A stretch of 64,000 nucleotides of DNA from the NCBI GenBank assembly GCA_035529435.1, contig DATKWS010000113.1, positions 29,164-93,163 of the forward strand, in the 5' to 3' direction. Positions within the stretch are counted from its first letter, which is position 1, and each line of letters starts with the position of its first letter. Below, one piece after another: positions 8,188-17,040 of this stretch. The notes below the pieces were generated by a model. That model was not told the origin of the DNA. It worked only from the letters and a program-made list of their open reading frames with translations, and ran no database searches. The DNA is from DATKWS01 sp035529435. Its GTDB lineage: Bacteria; Krumholzibacteriota; Krumholzibacteriia; Krumholzibacteriales; Krumholzibacteriaceae. A program made the position numbers and the translations under genes.

Positions 8188-9537
8188 TCAACGGGGTGAT
8201 AGATCACCGACGATCCGCCGGTACAGCGCCGTATTCGTGATTCCCTCGGTCGAGATCGCGAGGATCACGCTCGATCGATCGAGCCCGAGCGCCTCGCGCA
8301 CGCCCTCTCCATTCTTGCTCGAGCACAGCTCCATGAGCGCGGCGACACCCGCAGCGCCCGACTCGCCCGAGGTGACGCCGCTCGCGGCGAGGTACCGCAG
8401 CGCTTCGAAGCAGCGCTCATCGCCGATCGTGACGAACGCATCGATTCCACGGTCGATGTACGGCCACGCGATGCTCGAGAGCGTCCCGCAGTTGAGACCG
8501 GCCATGTGCGACCGGTGCGGCCCGGGTACGGTGACGGGATGTCCGGCCCGTATCGAGGCGAACGCGCACGCCGCACCCTCCGGCTCCACTCCGGCGATCC
8601 GGGGCCGCGAGCGTCTCTTCCCCGCCCGGTAGAAACGAACGGCCGATGCGGCGAGAGAGCCGACGCCGATCTGGATGATGACGAGATCGGGATCGGGCGC
8701 CCCGAGCGCGGCACGCTGTTCCTCGATCTCCCAGAACAGTGTCCAGTACCCCTCGACGATCCACGAGGGAATCGTCTCGTATCCGGCCCACGCGGTATCC
8801 TGGATCAGCCACGACCCGGAATCGCCGCCGCGGGTGGAGGCCCCGGCGGCGGCAGCCACTGCCGCATCGTAGTCGCCGTCGATGACGGTCACCACTGCTC
8901 CCTCGGACTCGATCGCCCCGATCCGTTCGACGATCGTTGCCGCCGGCATGAAAACGCGCGCGCCGAATCCGAACCACGCGGCGACCCGTGCGACCGCCCT
9001 CCCGTGGTTGCCGTCCGTGGCGGTGACCAGCGTGATGCGGCCGAGGGCACGAAGGCGTTCGCGCAACGTCGAAAGGGTATCCCATCCGCCGACGAGACCG
9101 GGGGCACGTTCCGCTATCGCCCGGTAGACGCCCCAGGAGGCGCCGAGGATCTTGAACGCGGGAAGACCGAGCCGCTCCGATTCGTCCTTGATCCATACCC
9201 GCCCGACGCCGAAACGCCGCGCCGCGGACTCACCGAGATCCACCAGCGGTGTCGCACGGTACGCAGGGAGCTTTCGGTGAAACACGAGGGGAGCATCGGT
9301 CGCCCCCTCCCCCCCCACATCAAGAACCGCCCGTTTGTTGTATATCGTGACACCCATCTCCATCACGCGGAGCGCCCGGCTCCATTCTCCTCCCGTCTCC
9401 GCCTCCAGCGGCCGCAGTGCTGATCGCGGCCGCACACGATCGGAAGTCCGCGCTCCTTTCGCGGCGCCGACCGCATGCACCGGCATCATACCGGACCGTC
9501 GCGGCGGGCGGGGAGTGAAATCTTCCCGTGTCGCCAT
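8188..9537 (-). CDS. dpaL: Diaminopropionate ammonia-lyase
   Basis: A PLP fold-type II enzyme that converts 2,3-diaminopropionate to pyruvate and two ammonia. The PLP-lysine motif is RLGLPAFKILGASWG and the following TLVTATDGNHGRAVARVA is the family signature; SWLIQDTAWAGYE and GVGSLAASAVRFYR also fit DpaL/YgeX. It has 449 residues against about 400 in E. coli YgeX, because of a 55-60-residue Arg/Pro-rich N-terminus. The ATG at 9537 has AGGGG three bases upstream, which supports the long form; a start near 9363 would give the usual length. Divergent from glgP. Confidence 0.85.
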   Translation of the reverse strand: MATREDFTPRPPRRSGMMPVHAVGAAKGARTSDRVRPRSALRPLEAETGGEWSRALRVMEMGVTIYNKRAVLDVGGEGATDAPLVFHRKLPAYRATPLVDLGESAARRFGVGRVWIKDESERLGLPAFKILGASWGVYRAIAERAPGLVGGWDTLSTLRERLRALGRITLVTATDGNHGRAVARVAAWFGFGARVFMPAATIVERIGAIESEGAVVTVIDGDYDAAVAAAAGASTRGGDSGSWLIQDTAWAGYETIPSWIVEGYWTLFWEIEEQRAALGAPDPDLVIIQIGVGSLAASAVRFYRAGKRRSRPRIAGVEPEGAACAFASIRAGHPVTVPGPHRSHMAGLNCGTLSSIAWPYIDRGIDAFVTIGDERCFEALRYLAASGVTSGESGAAGVAALMELCSSKNGEGVREALGLDRSSVILAISTEGITNTALYRRIVGDLSPR

Positions 9538-9620
9538 TTTCCCCTGGCAATGAGGCGGGATCGGGCGGATACTACGGGAAAACGACGCGCGTGACCATGC
9601 TCGACGGAGAGGGAGGCGGT

Positions 9621-12167
9621 ATGAAGAACGGCGATCTATTCAAGAAATGGGGAATATTCCACAAGGGCACCGATTCCCGCAGCATCATGTACGACTTCGC
9701 CAACCATCTCGAGTATTCTCTCTCGAAGGATAAGTACACCGCCACGATGCGCGACATGTTCCATTCGCTCGCCCTCACGGCGCGCGATCGTATAATCGAG
9801 CAATGGATACGCACGCAGCAGTCATACTACGACCAGGACGTCAAGCGCGTCTACTACCTCTCCGCCGAGTACCTCATGGGGCGGGCCCTCATCAACAACC
9901 TGATCAATCTCGAGATGTACGATGAGGCACGCACGGCGATGAAGAATCTCCACCTCGACCTCGACGATCTCGTCGAACAGGAACCGGACGCCGGGCTCGG
10001 GAACGGCGGGCTGGGGCGGCTCGCCGCGTGCTTTCTCGACTCGCTGGCGGCCCTCGAGATACCCGCCTACGGCTACGGGATCAGGTACGAGTTCGGTATC
10101 TTCGAGCAGGCGATCCGGGATCTCGGCCAGGTCGAGCTTCCCGATGCCTGGCTGAAGTACGGAAATCCATGGGAGATCGAACGGCCCGAGTACAGTTTCA
10201 CCGTCAAGTTCTACGGGAGGACGCACGATGCGGTGTGGCCGGACGGACGGCTCAAGGTCGAATGGGTCGACACGAGCGACGTCGTCGGCATCGCCTACGA
10301 TACGCCGATCTGCGGGTACGACAACAAGACGGTCAATACGCTCCGGCTCTGGTCGTCACGCGCCTCGAAGGATTTCGATCTTACCTACTTCCAGCACGGC
10401 GACTACCTCAAGGCCGTCGAGGAGAAAAACCTCTCGGAGAATATCTCCAAGGTTCTCTACCCGAACGACAATAATTTCCTGGGCAAGGAGCTCCGGCTCA
10501 AGCAGCAATACTTCTTCGTATCCTGCTCGGTACAGGATATCGTACGGCGGTACCTCGTCAAGCACCTCTCGTTCGACACGTTTCCCGAGAAGGCGGCCAT
10601 CCAGCTCAACGACACCCACCCCTCGCTCGCCATAGTGGAACTGATGCGCATCCTCATGGACGAGCACCGCCTCGACTGGGGCGAGGCGTGGCACATCACG
10701 AAGCGGACATGCGCCTACACAAACCACACGATCCTTGCCGAGGCGCTCGAGGAGTGGCCCGTCGCGATGTTCGGCGCACTCCTGCCCCGCCACCTCCAGA
10801 TCATCTACGAGATAAACCGCCGCTTTCTCCGGGATGTCTCGGTTCACTACGTCGGGGATACCGACCGGCTCCGCCGCATGTCGATCATCAAGGAGGACCC
10901 GGAGAAGAAGATCCGCATGTCGCACCTCGCCATCGTCGGTTCCCACGCGGTGAACGGCGTGTCGGAACTCCACACGCACCTCTTGAGGAGCAGGGTGTTT
11001 CGCGATTTCGAGGATATCGCTCCCGGGGTAATCCAGAACATAACGAACGGCATCACACCCCGCCGGTGGCTCCTCGCGGCCAATCCGCGCCTCGCCGCGC
11101 TGATCACGGAGCGCATCGGCAAGCACTGGATCAAGGACCTCGAGGAGCTCAGGCGGATCGAGCAATTCGCCGAGGAGGATGCGTTCCAATCCCGATTCCA
11201 CGAGATCAAGCAAAGCAACAAGGAGGACCTCGCCGCCCTCACGAGGAATATCACGGGATTCGACATCGATCCGGCCACGATCTTCGATGTGCAGGTCAAG
11301 CGTATTCACGAATACAAACGGCAACTGCTCAACATCCTCCATGTCATCCACTGCTGGCTGCGCCTCAAGGAGGATCGAGAATTCGGCATGTATCCCTGCA
11401 CCTTCATTTTCGGCGGCAAGACGGCGCCCGATTACTATACGTCCAAGATGGTGATACGGCTGATCTGCCACGTTGCCGAGCTGATCAATCGCGATCCGGC
11501 GACCAACCAGACGATCAAGGTCGTTTTCCTTCCCAACTATCGCGTCTCGCTGGCCGAAAAGGTGATCCCCGCCGCGGACATCGCCGAGCAGATCTCGACG
11601 GCTGGATTCGAGGCCTCGGGTACCGGTAACATGAAATTCGCCCTGAACGGCGCGCTCACGATCGGCACCCTCGATGGCGCGAACCTCGAAATCATGGAGG
11701 AGGCCGGCTCCGATAACTTCTTCGCCTTCGGGCTGGCGCCCGAAGCGGTCGAAGAACTGCGCACATCATACGATCCACGCGTGTATCTCCGGAACGACCC
11801 CGTTCTCGTCCGCGCCGTCAGCCTCGTCCACGACGGTTTCTTCTCGCCCGAGGCGCCCGACCTGTTCCGTTCCCTCGCCGACTACCTCACGCAGAAAGAT
11901 CCGTACTACGTTCTCGCCGATTTCGAGAGTTACCGGCACTGCCGCGAGCGGGCGTACGCAACCTACCCGGACCGGCGCATCTGGACGCGGAAAGCGATTC
12001 TGAATGTCGCCCGGATGGGGAAGTTCTCCTCCGATCGCGCCGTTCTCGAGTACAACAAGCGGATCTGGCATGCGGAATCCCTTACCGTCAAACAGAAAAT
12101 GCCGCGACGCAACGACCGGGCCACCGGGGTCAAGACGGCGTCCGGAACTCTCCACACGAGCGAGTGA
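9621..12167 (+). CDS. glgP: Glycogen/maltodextrin phosphorylase
   Basis: A glycosyltransferase family 35 enzyme releasing glucose 1-phosphate from alpha-1,4-glucans. With ATG 9621 (GGGAGG four bases upstream) the product has 848 residues, the normal length. Visible motifs are VYYLSAEYLMGRAL, LGNGGLGRLAACFLDS, TIFDVQVKRIHEYKRQLLN and the PLP site EASGTGNMKFALNGALTIGT with Lys near residue 672. It lacks the N-terminal regulatory Ser region of animal enzymes. No other glycogen genes lie next to it. An in-frame ATG at 9597 is less likely. Confidence 0.97.
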   Translation: MKNGDLFKKWGIFHKGTDSRSIMYDFANHLEYSLSKDKYTATMRDMFHSLALTARDRIIEQWIRTQQSYYDQDVKRVYYLSAEYLMGRALINNLINLEMYDEARTAMKNLHLDLDDLVEQEPDAGLGNGGLGRLAACFLDSLAALEIPAYGYGIRYEFGIFEQAIRDLGQVELPDAWLKYGNPWEIERPEYSFTVKFYGRTHDAVWPDGRLKVEWVDTSDVVGIAYDTPICGYDNKTVNTLRLWSSRASKDFDLTYFQHGDYLKAVEEKNLSENISKVLYPNDNNFLGKELRLKQQYFFVSCSVQDIVRRYLVKHLSFDTFPEKAAIQLNDTHPSLAIVELMRILMDEHRLDWGEAWHITKRTCAYTNHTILAEALEEWPVAMFGALLPRHLQIIYEINRRFLRDVSVHYVGDTDRLRRMSIIKEDPEKKIRMSHLAIVGSHAVNGVSELHTHLLRSRVFRDFEDIAPGVIQNITNGITPRRWLLAANPRLAALITERIGKHWIKDLEELRRIEQFAEEDAFQSRFHEIKQSNKEDLAALTRNITGFDIDPATIFDVQVKRIHEYKRQLLNILHVIHCWLRLKEDREFGMYPCTFIFGGKTAPDYYTSKMVIRLICHVAELINRDPATNQTIKVVFLPNYRVSLAEKVIPAADIAEQISTAGFEASGTGNMKFALNGALTIGTLDGANLEIMEEAGSDNFFAFGLAPEAVEELRTSYDPRVYLRNDPVLVRAVSLVHDGFFSPEAPDLFRSLADYLTQKDPYYVLADFESYRHCRERAYATYPDRRIWTRKAILNVARMGKFSSDRAVLEYNKRIWHAESLTVKQKMPRRNDRATGVKTASGTLHTSE

Positions 12168-12190
12168 CCATCAGAAAATGTCATAATTTC

Positions 12191-12221
12191 TTGACAGGTG
12201 CCGTGCCCGTTGCCTTATTAT
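12191..12221 (+). promoter_or_regulatory. Candidate promoter after glgP
   Basis: TTGACA (perfect, 12191-12196) and TATTAT (12216-12221) separated by 19 bases; TTATTA one base upstream gives an 18-base gap. It would drive the barrel-type gene at 12391 with a leader of about 160 bases in which nothing else was recognised. Confidence 0.45.
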
Positions 12222-12390
12222 CTAATCTAACTTTCACAACTCAAATGTCATGCAGAAGTCCGACGGCACACTTCACGTTGGAAAGGGGGTTCAGAAGAAC
12301 GGTTGTTTGCATACGCAGCCGGTGTGCCGTTCCATGCGAACACCAGAGAAGCAGTACCGGAAAGAATGCTCACCGGGAGGAGGGTGGTGC

Positions 12391-12999
12391 ATGAAGCCGA
12401 ATTCGATTACCGCACTCGTGGCCTGACTGCTCGTCGCCTTCGCGATCCCGGTGGGTACGCGGGCCCGGCAGGCCGCTTTCAGCATCAACGGGGGGATCGC
12501 CGGCCTGACCGGCGATGGAAGCGAGTACTGGAATCGGGGATTCACCGCCGGTGGGAACGGTTTCTTCACGATATCATCGTACGTCATGCTGGGAGTGCGC
12601 GTGTCGTACAACCGGTGGACGCCCGATGATGATATGCTTGTCGGTGATCTCGGATATGCCGGCATCGATTGGGAGGTCTCCGGTTCACGATCCGCCGTGG
12701 AGATCGCGCCGTCATTGAGATTTCTCGCACCGGCGAGCGAGGCATCCCCCGTCACTTTCTTTGCGCAGATCGGGGTGGGATTGTACATCATGGATGCGGA
12801 AACGGCGATCACGGCCTCGTATGCGGGCCGGACCGAAACATACACCGGCAAGAGATCGGAAGACAGGATCGGCGTGACTTTCGGAGCGGGAATCGATATC
12901 GGGTACATAGAGATTCTACCTCTGTACACCGTGGTGGCGACGGATGAGGAATCGACAGGTTACTATTCGATAAGTGCCGGTGCCGTATTTTCGTTCTGA
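12391..12999 (+). pseudogene. Outer-membrane-type protein gene with in-frame TGA in the signal peptide
   Basis: GGAGGAGGG and ATG 12391 begin MKPNSITALVA, then TGA at 12424-12426, then LLVAFAIPVGTRA and a 185-residue barrel-like region in the same frame (SINGGIAGLTGDG, alternating beta pattern, ending in Phe as outer-membrane barrels do: GAVFSF). Read through, this is a perfect signal peptide interrupted once; the frame after the stop is otherwise intact to 12999. A single change (for example TGG or CGA to TGA) would explain it. Options are a recent pseudogene, a sequence error, or readthrough. Translation from an internal start would produce a protein without a signal peptide. Confidence 0.7.
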
Positions 13000-13068
13000 C
13001 CGGAGCGGCGGGCGTACACGGAAATGGTCGCCATCGAGTCGTACAAAGATTTTGAGCTTGTTTTAAGC

Positions 13069-13096
13069 TTGTCTCGAACTCCGCATTTTGTATATT
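13069..13096 (+). promoter_or_regulatory. Candidate promoter of the 14-repeat lipoprotein
   Basis: TTGTCT (13069-13074), 16 bases, TATATT (13091-13096), about 105 bases before the ATG at 13203, which itself has AAAAGGAG upstream. Confidence 0.5.
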
Positions 13097-13202
13097 TCGG
13101 TTGCGAAGGAACAGTCCGCCACATGATCAACGAACCGTATCGGACTCCTCGACGCCGACCGCAGAATAACCCCACCGGCACGTTCGAAAAGGAGCGCCTC
13201 GC

Positions 13203-14966
13203 ATGAAACACGGAACCTTGACCTCGGTCCCGCTCTTCGCCCTCGTTTCACTCATCGCCGTACTGGCGTGCTCGTGCAGCGACGACTCGACCGGACCGCG
13301 GCCCTCACCCGAGACCGAGGAACCGCCCTGGGAGATCATCACCACGGGCGTGACGTTCAACGCCGTCTGGGCTGCCTCGGCGCGTGACCGTTACGCCGTC
13401 GGGGCGAGCGGCGTCATCATGCATTACGACGGTCAGCGCTGGAGTGCCATGCGGAGCGGCACGACGAAGGACCTGTACGCCGTCTGGGGGGTGGATCGAT
13501 CCGAGATGTACACCGTCGGTGAGGGAGGAAAGATTCTCAGGTACGACGGGAGTGAATGGCTCGCAATAAACAGCGGGGTGCCGTTCGATCTGTACGGTGT
13601 CTGGGGTACCGCCGGGGACGATGTCTACGCGGTGGGGGCGTGGGGATCGATCCTCCACTACGACGGGACCGGTTGGGCCGAGATGGCAAGCGGCACGAAC
13701 GAGCATCTGCACGGTATCGCGGGCGGCCCGTCGGGTATTGTGGCCGTGGGCGACAACGGTACGGTACGCCGATACTTCAACGCCTCATGGGAAACGGTCA
13801 CGACCAGTGCCTCCGAGCATTTTCGTTCCGTCTGGATCAGCGCCGACGGTGAGTGGTTCATCGCCGGGACGAACGGCACGATCATGACGTACGACATTCA
13901 GAGCGGTACGGGCGGCACGGTGACGCCGACATCGCACCACCTCACCGGCGTGCACGGCGACGACGGCGACAACATCTATGCGGTAGGGGACGACGGAACG
14001 ATTCTCCACTTCGATGGAACCGATTGGAATGCCGAAGCCGCCGGCACGCAGAACGACCTTCACGGAGTCTGGTGCGGCGACGGCGGTAAAGCGAGTGCCA
14101 CCGGTTCGGTCGGTACGATCCTTACGGACTACGGCGCCGGCTGGACAATCTCGATCGAGGGGATCACGGCGAGTGACCTGACGGCGCTCTGGGGCGACAC
14201 GACGAACTGCGCCTTTGCCGTGGGTAGGAATGGAACAATCTTCCATTACGACGGATCCGCCTGGAGCACGATGGCAACCGGCAATTCATCGGCGCTCAAT
14301 GACATCTGGGGATTTTCCGGTTCCGCTATTTTCGTCATCGAGAATCCGAGCACCATCCTGCACTACGACGGCGCGGACTGGAGCCCGATGCCGAGTGGTA
14401 CACCGTACTGGCTCGCCGGCCTATGGGGAAGCGCCGGCGACGATCTCTTCGCCGTCGGACTGTTCGGCACGATCGTCCATTACAACGGTACGGCGTGGAG
14501 CACGATGGCGACGATCACGTCAAACAACCTGTACGCAGTCTGGGGCAGCGCCGGCGACGATGTGTACGCCGCCGGCGATGTCGGCACGCTCCTGTACTAC
14601 GGGGGATCGGGGTGGAGCGGCAGAACGAGCAACACGTTCCAGTTCCTCATCGACATATGGGGCAGCTCGCCCGATGATATCTTCGCCGCGGGGAGCATGG
14701 GCACGATCGTGCACTACAACGGGACGAATTGGATGGAGATGCAAACCGGCACCCTGAAGGATCTCACCTGTATCTGGGGAACATCCGCTGGGCACATCTT
14801 CTCGGCGGGGTCGGCCGGAACCGTCATCCGCTACGACGGCACCGAATGGAGCGATATCTCGAGCCGTCTCCCCATCACGTTCACCGGCATCTGGGAGGAC
14901 CCGGACGGCAACCTCTTCGCGGTCGGTGAATGGGGCACCATCCTCCGGTACAATCCTCCGGATTGA
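13203..14966 (+). CDS. Lipoprotein of fourteen 39-residue repeats (beta-propeller type)
   Basis: 587 residues. A type II signal peptide ends in LIAVLACSCS, so the mature protein starts at a lipidated Cys near residue 23-25, followed by an Asp/Thr/Pro linker. From about residue 50 to the end there are fourteen consecutive units of roughly 39 residues with consensus L-x-x-(V/I)WG-xxGDD-(V/I)(Y/F)AVG-xxGTI-(L/V)HYDGT-xW-xxMxSGT. Each unit should form one four-stranded propeller blade; fourteen units would make two seven-bladed propellers. Unit 4 and unit 9 deviate most. No catalytic motif is visible; a surface binding or adhesion role is a guess. It converges with the DUF1611 gene. Confidence 0.8.
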   Translation: MKHGTLTSVPLFALVSLIAVLACSCSDDSTGPRPSPETEEPPWEIITTGVTFNAVWAASARDRYAVGASGVIMHYDGQRWSAMRSGTTKDLYAVWGVDRSEMYTVGEGGKILRYDGSEWLAINSGVPFDLYGVWGTAGDDVYAVGAWGSILHYDGTGWAEMASGTNEHLHGIAGGPSGIVAVGDNGTVRRYFNASWETVTTSASEHFRSVWISADGEWFIAGTNGTIMTYDIQSGTGGTVTPTSHHLTGVHGDDGDNIYAVGDDGTILHFDGTDWNAEAAGTQNDLHGVWCGDGGKASATGSVGTILTDYGAGWTISIEGITASDLTALWGDTTNCAFAVGRNGTIFHYDGSAWSTMATGNSSALNDIWGFSGSAIFVIENPSTILHYDGADWSPMPSGTPYWLAGLWGSAGDDLFAVGLFGTIVHYNGTAWSTMATITSNNLYAVWGSAGDDVYAAGDVGTLLYYGGSGWSGRTSNTFQFLIDIWGSSPDDIFAAGSMGTIVHYNGTNWMEMQTGTLKDLTCIWGTSAGHIFSAGSAGTVIRYDGTEWSDISSRLPITFTGIWEDPDGNLFAVGEWGTILRYNPPD

Positions 14967-14981
14967 GCGATCGGTCCGAAG

Positions 14982-16046
14982 CTACATCCCGACAATGGCA
15001 TCGACCAGCCCGTCGGCGCCGAACCTGACCGGATCCGTCGCGGGGAGGCCGGTCTCCGCGTGCGCGCCGGCGACGGCTTCGCGCGCGCTCTTCTCATCGA
15101 GATCGAATGTGTTGAGGGCAAGTCCCACAACGGGAACCTTCCTGATCCCCCTGATCGCTTCCTCGTATAATGCTATGAGGGCCGGCAGCGGCGGTATCGG
15201 AACCGTGTAGTTGCGAACGACGGTCCGCGTCGGCTGGTGACACAGGATCAAGCCGCGGGGCAGCCCACCGGCCATCATACCCACCGTGACCCCCGCGTAC
15301 CCCGGGTGAATGATCGATCCCTGGCCCTCGAGAATCACGTAATCGTTCCCCGCGGCGTTCTCGAGGATGAGCCGCTCGGTCGCCCCGCCGATGAAATCCG
15401 CGACCACGCGATCAACCGGTATGCCGCTTCCCGTTATCATGATACCGGTCTGGCCCGACGCGGCGAATCCGGCCCGGCGGCCGCGGGATGCGAGCCCGCG
15501 CACGATCTCCATCGCCGAGGTCATCTTGCCCGTGTTGCAGTCGGAACCGACGGTCAGTATCACCGGGCAGAACGGACACTCCTCGCCCGATGAGACACCG
15601 AGGTCCGGCGGCGGCCTGCGCACATCCCACATGACGACGCCGGCGGAGCGGGCCAGCCGGACGAGCTCTCCGTCCTCGTTGAGAAACCGGTGCATGCCGT
15701 TTATTACATGGAGACGCGCCGAGAGCGCCGCAACGATCACGGTCCGTTCCCCGTCCGTCAACATGCCGCCGCGCGGCGCCGTTCCCAAAACGAGCATATC
15801 GGGATCATGGGCGAGCGATGCCTCCAGCGAGGATACAATCGGGATGTCCCCCCCGAATCCGAGCGCCTCCTGGACCGTGGAGGGTGCGCGGCTGGAATCG
15901 ATGACGGCGACCACCTCGTCCGGGATGTACCGGATGAGGCACACGGCCGTCTTCGCGCCGAGGGGTGAAAAACACCCCTCGGCGAGAATCGTCATACGGC
16001 GTTTGCCCGGTTCCACGGGAAGCGGATAGAAGCGATCCGTCGGCAT
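14982..16046 (-). CDS. DUF1611-family P-loop protein (DgcN-like)
   Basis: A 354-residue protein with an N-terminal Rossmann-like part (TAVCLIRYIPDEVVAVIDSSRAPSTV) and a C-terminal P-loop NTPase-like part (VGSDCNTGKMTSAMEI). The family was long unknown; some members are reported as N-acyltransferases acting on D-amino acids. The chosen ATG 16046 follows GGGGATAGG and begins one base after the stop of the upstream CBS-domain gene, so the two are translationally coupled. A longer in-frame start at 16133 would overlap that gene by 86 bases and is rejected. Confidence 0.75.
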   Translation of the reverse strand: MPTDRFYPLPVEPGKRRMTILAEGCFSPLGAKTAVCLIRYIPDEVVAVIDSSRAPSTVQEALGFGGDIPIVSSLEASLAHDPDMLVLGTAPRGGMLTDGERTVIVAALSARLHVINGMHRFLNEDGELVRLARSAGVVMWDVRRPPPDLGVSSGEECPFCPVILTVGSDCNTGKMTSAMEIVRGLASRGRRAGFAASGQTGIMITGSGIPVDRVVADFIGGATERLILENAAGNDYVILEGQGSIIHPGYAGVTVGMMAGGLPRGLILCHQPTRTVVRNYTVPIPPLPALIALYEEAIRGIRKVPVVGLALNTFDLDEKSAREAVAGAHAETGLPATDPVRFGADGLVDAIVGM

Positions 16047-16047
16047 C

Positions 16048-17040
16048 CTATCCCCTTTGTTCGTACTCGTTGGCGATATCCCCCATGACGTTCTCGATGA
16101 CGTCCTCAAGCGTGACGACGCCGGTGAATTCATGCGATTCGTCCACGACGATGGCCATATGGAACGATATCTCCTTCATCATGATGAGGAGCCGCTCGGC
16201 GGAGTCGTCCTGATTCGCGAACGGGGGAGGCTGCATGACCGTCTCGAGCGACTCGCCCCCATCGAGGCCGAGGAGATCGAAGAGCGACACGACGCCGACG
16301 ACACGTTTCTCATTCCCGGCCGCGGTGATCGGAAACCGCGAGAAGGTGTGTTTGTTCGCCTCGGCAACCACCTCGCCGACCGATGCGGTCACCGGGAAAA
16401 AAACAACCCGATCGCGGGGCACCATCAGTTCCCGTGCATCGACGCTCCTGAATCGGAATATCCTGTCGATGATCAGACGCTCCTTCCGCTCGGCCGCTCC
16501 CTCCTCTTTGCCCCGCCGGTACAGGTAGATCAGTTCCTCGCGCGAGGAGATGAGGTTGAAATGCTGCTCGCGGGCACCCGAAAGACGGAGGAGCGACCGC
16601 GCGAGAACGGTCGCGGTCCAAACGAGCGGCCACAGAACGTACGACATGATCTGGAGTAGCGGGGCGGTGATGATCGAGACGCGATCGGCATGGTAGAGAA
16701 ATGCCGATTTCGGTATCACCTCGGCGAATATCAGGATGAGCGGGGTCATGACGATCGTCGCCACGACCGCGCCGGAAGAACCGAACAGCGAAACGGCGAG
16801 CGTCGTTGCGGCGGCCGTGCACACGATCACCGATATGTTCGTCCCCACGAGCACGACGCTGAAGAACCACTCGGAAGATGCGAGCATGCGTTCGAGCACG
16901 CGCGCCCGCCACGAGCCCTGCTTGGCACGGTGGCGCAGCCGCACCTTGCTGCAGGAAACGACGGCCGTCTCCGAACCCGCGAAAAATGCGGCGAGCAGCA
17001 ATGTCACGACAACCAGTATGACGGCGCTAAGTGGCGACAT
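16048..17040 (-). CDS. CNNM/HlyC-type membrane protein with CBS pair (short form)
   Basis: 330 residues: a DUF21/CNNM membrane domain (residues 1-150, with FFAGSETAVVSCSK and FAEVIPKSAF) followed by two CBS domains (FRSVDARELMVPRDRV, FSRFPITAAGNEKRVVGVVSLFDLL, TGVVTLEDVIENVMGDI). It lacks the C-terminal CorC_HlyC domain that its neighbour has. The family includes Mg2+ exporters and corrinoid/haemolysin-named proteins. ATG 17040 has GGGGGAG upstream and overlaps the end of the preceding paralogue by 14 bases. Confidence 0.85.
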   Translation of the reverse strand: MSPLSAVILVVVTLLLAAFFAGSETAVVSCSKVRLRHRAKQGSWRARVLERMLASSEWFFSVVLVGTNISVIVCTAAATTLAVSLFGSSGAVVATIVMTPLILIFAEVIPKSAFLYHADRVSIITAPLLQIMSYVLWPLVWTATVLARSLLRLSGAREQHFNLISSREELIYLYRRGKEEGAAERKERLIIDRIFRFRSVDARELMVPRDRVVFFPVTASVGEVVAEANKHTFSRFPITAAGNEKRVVGVVSLFDLLGLDGGESLETVMQPPPFANQDDSAERLLIMMKEISFHMAIVVDESHEFTGVVTLEDVIENVMGDIANEYEQRG

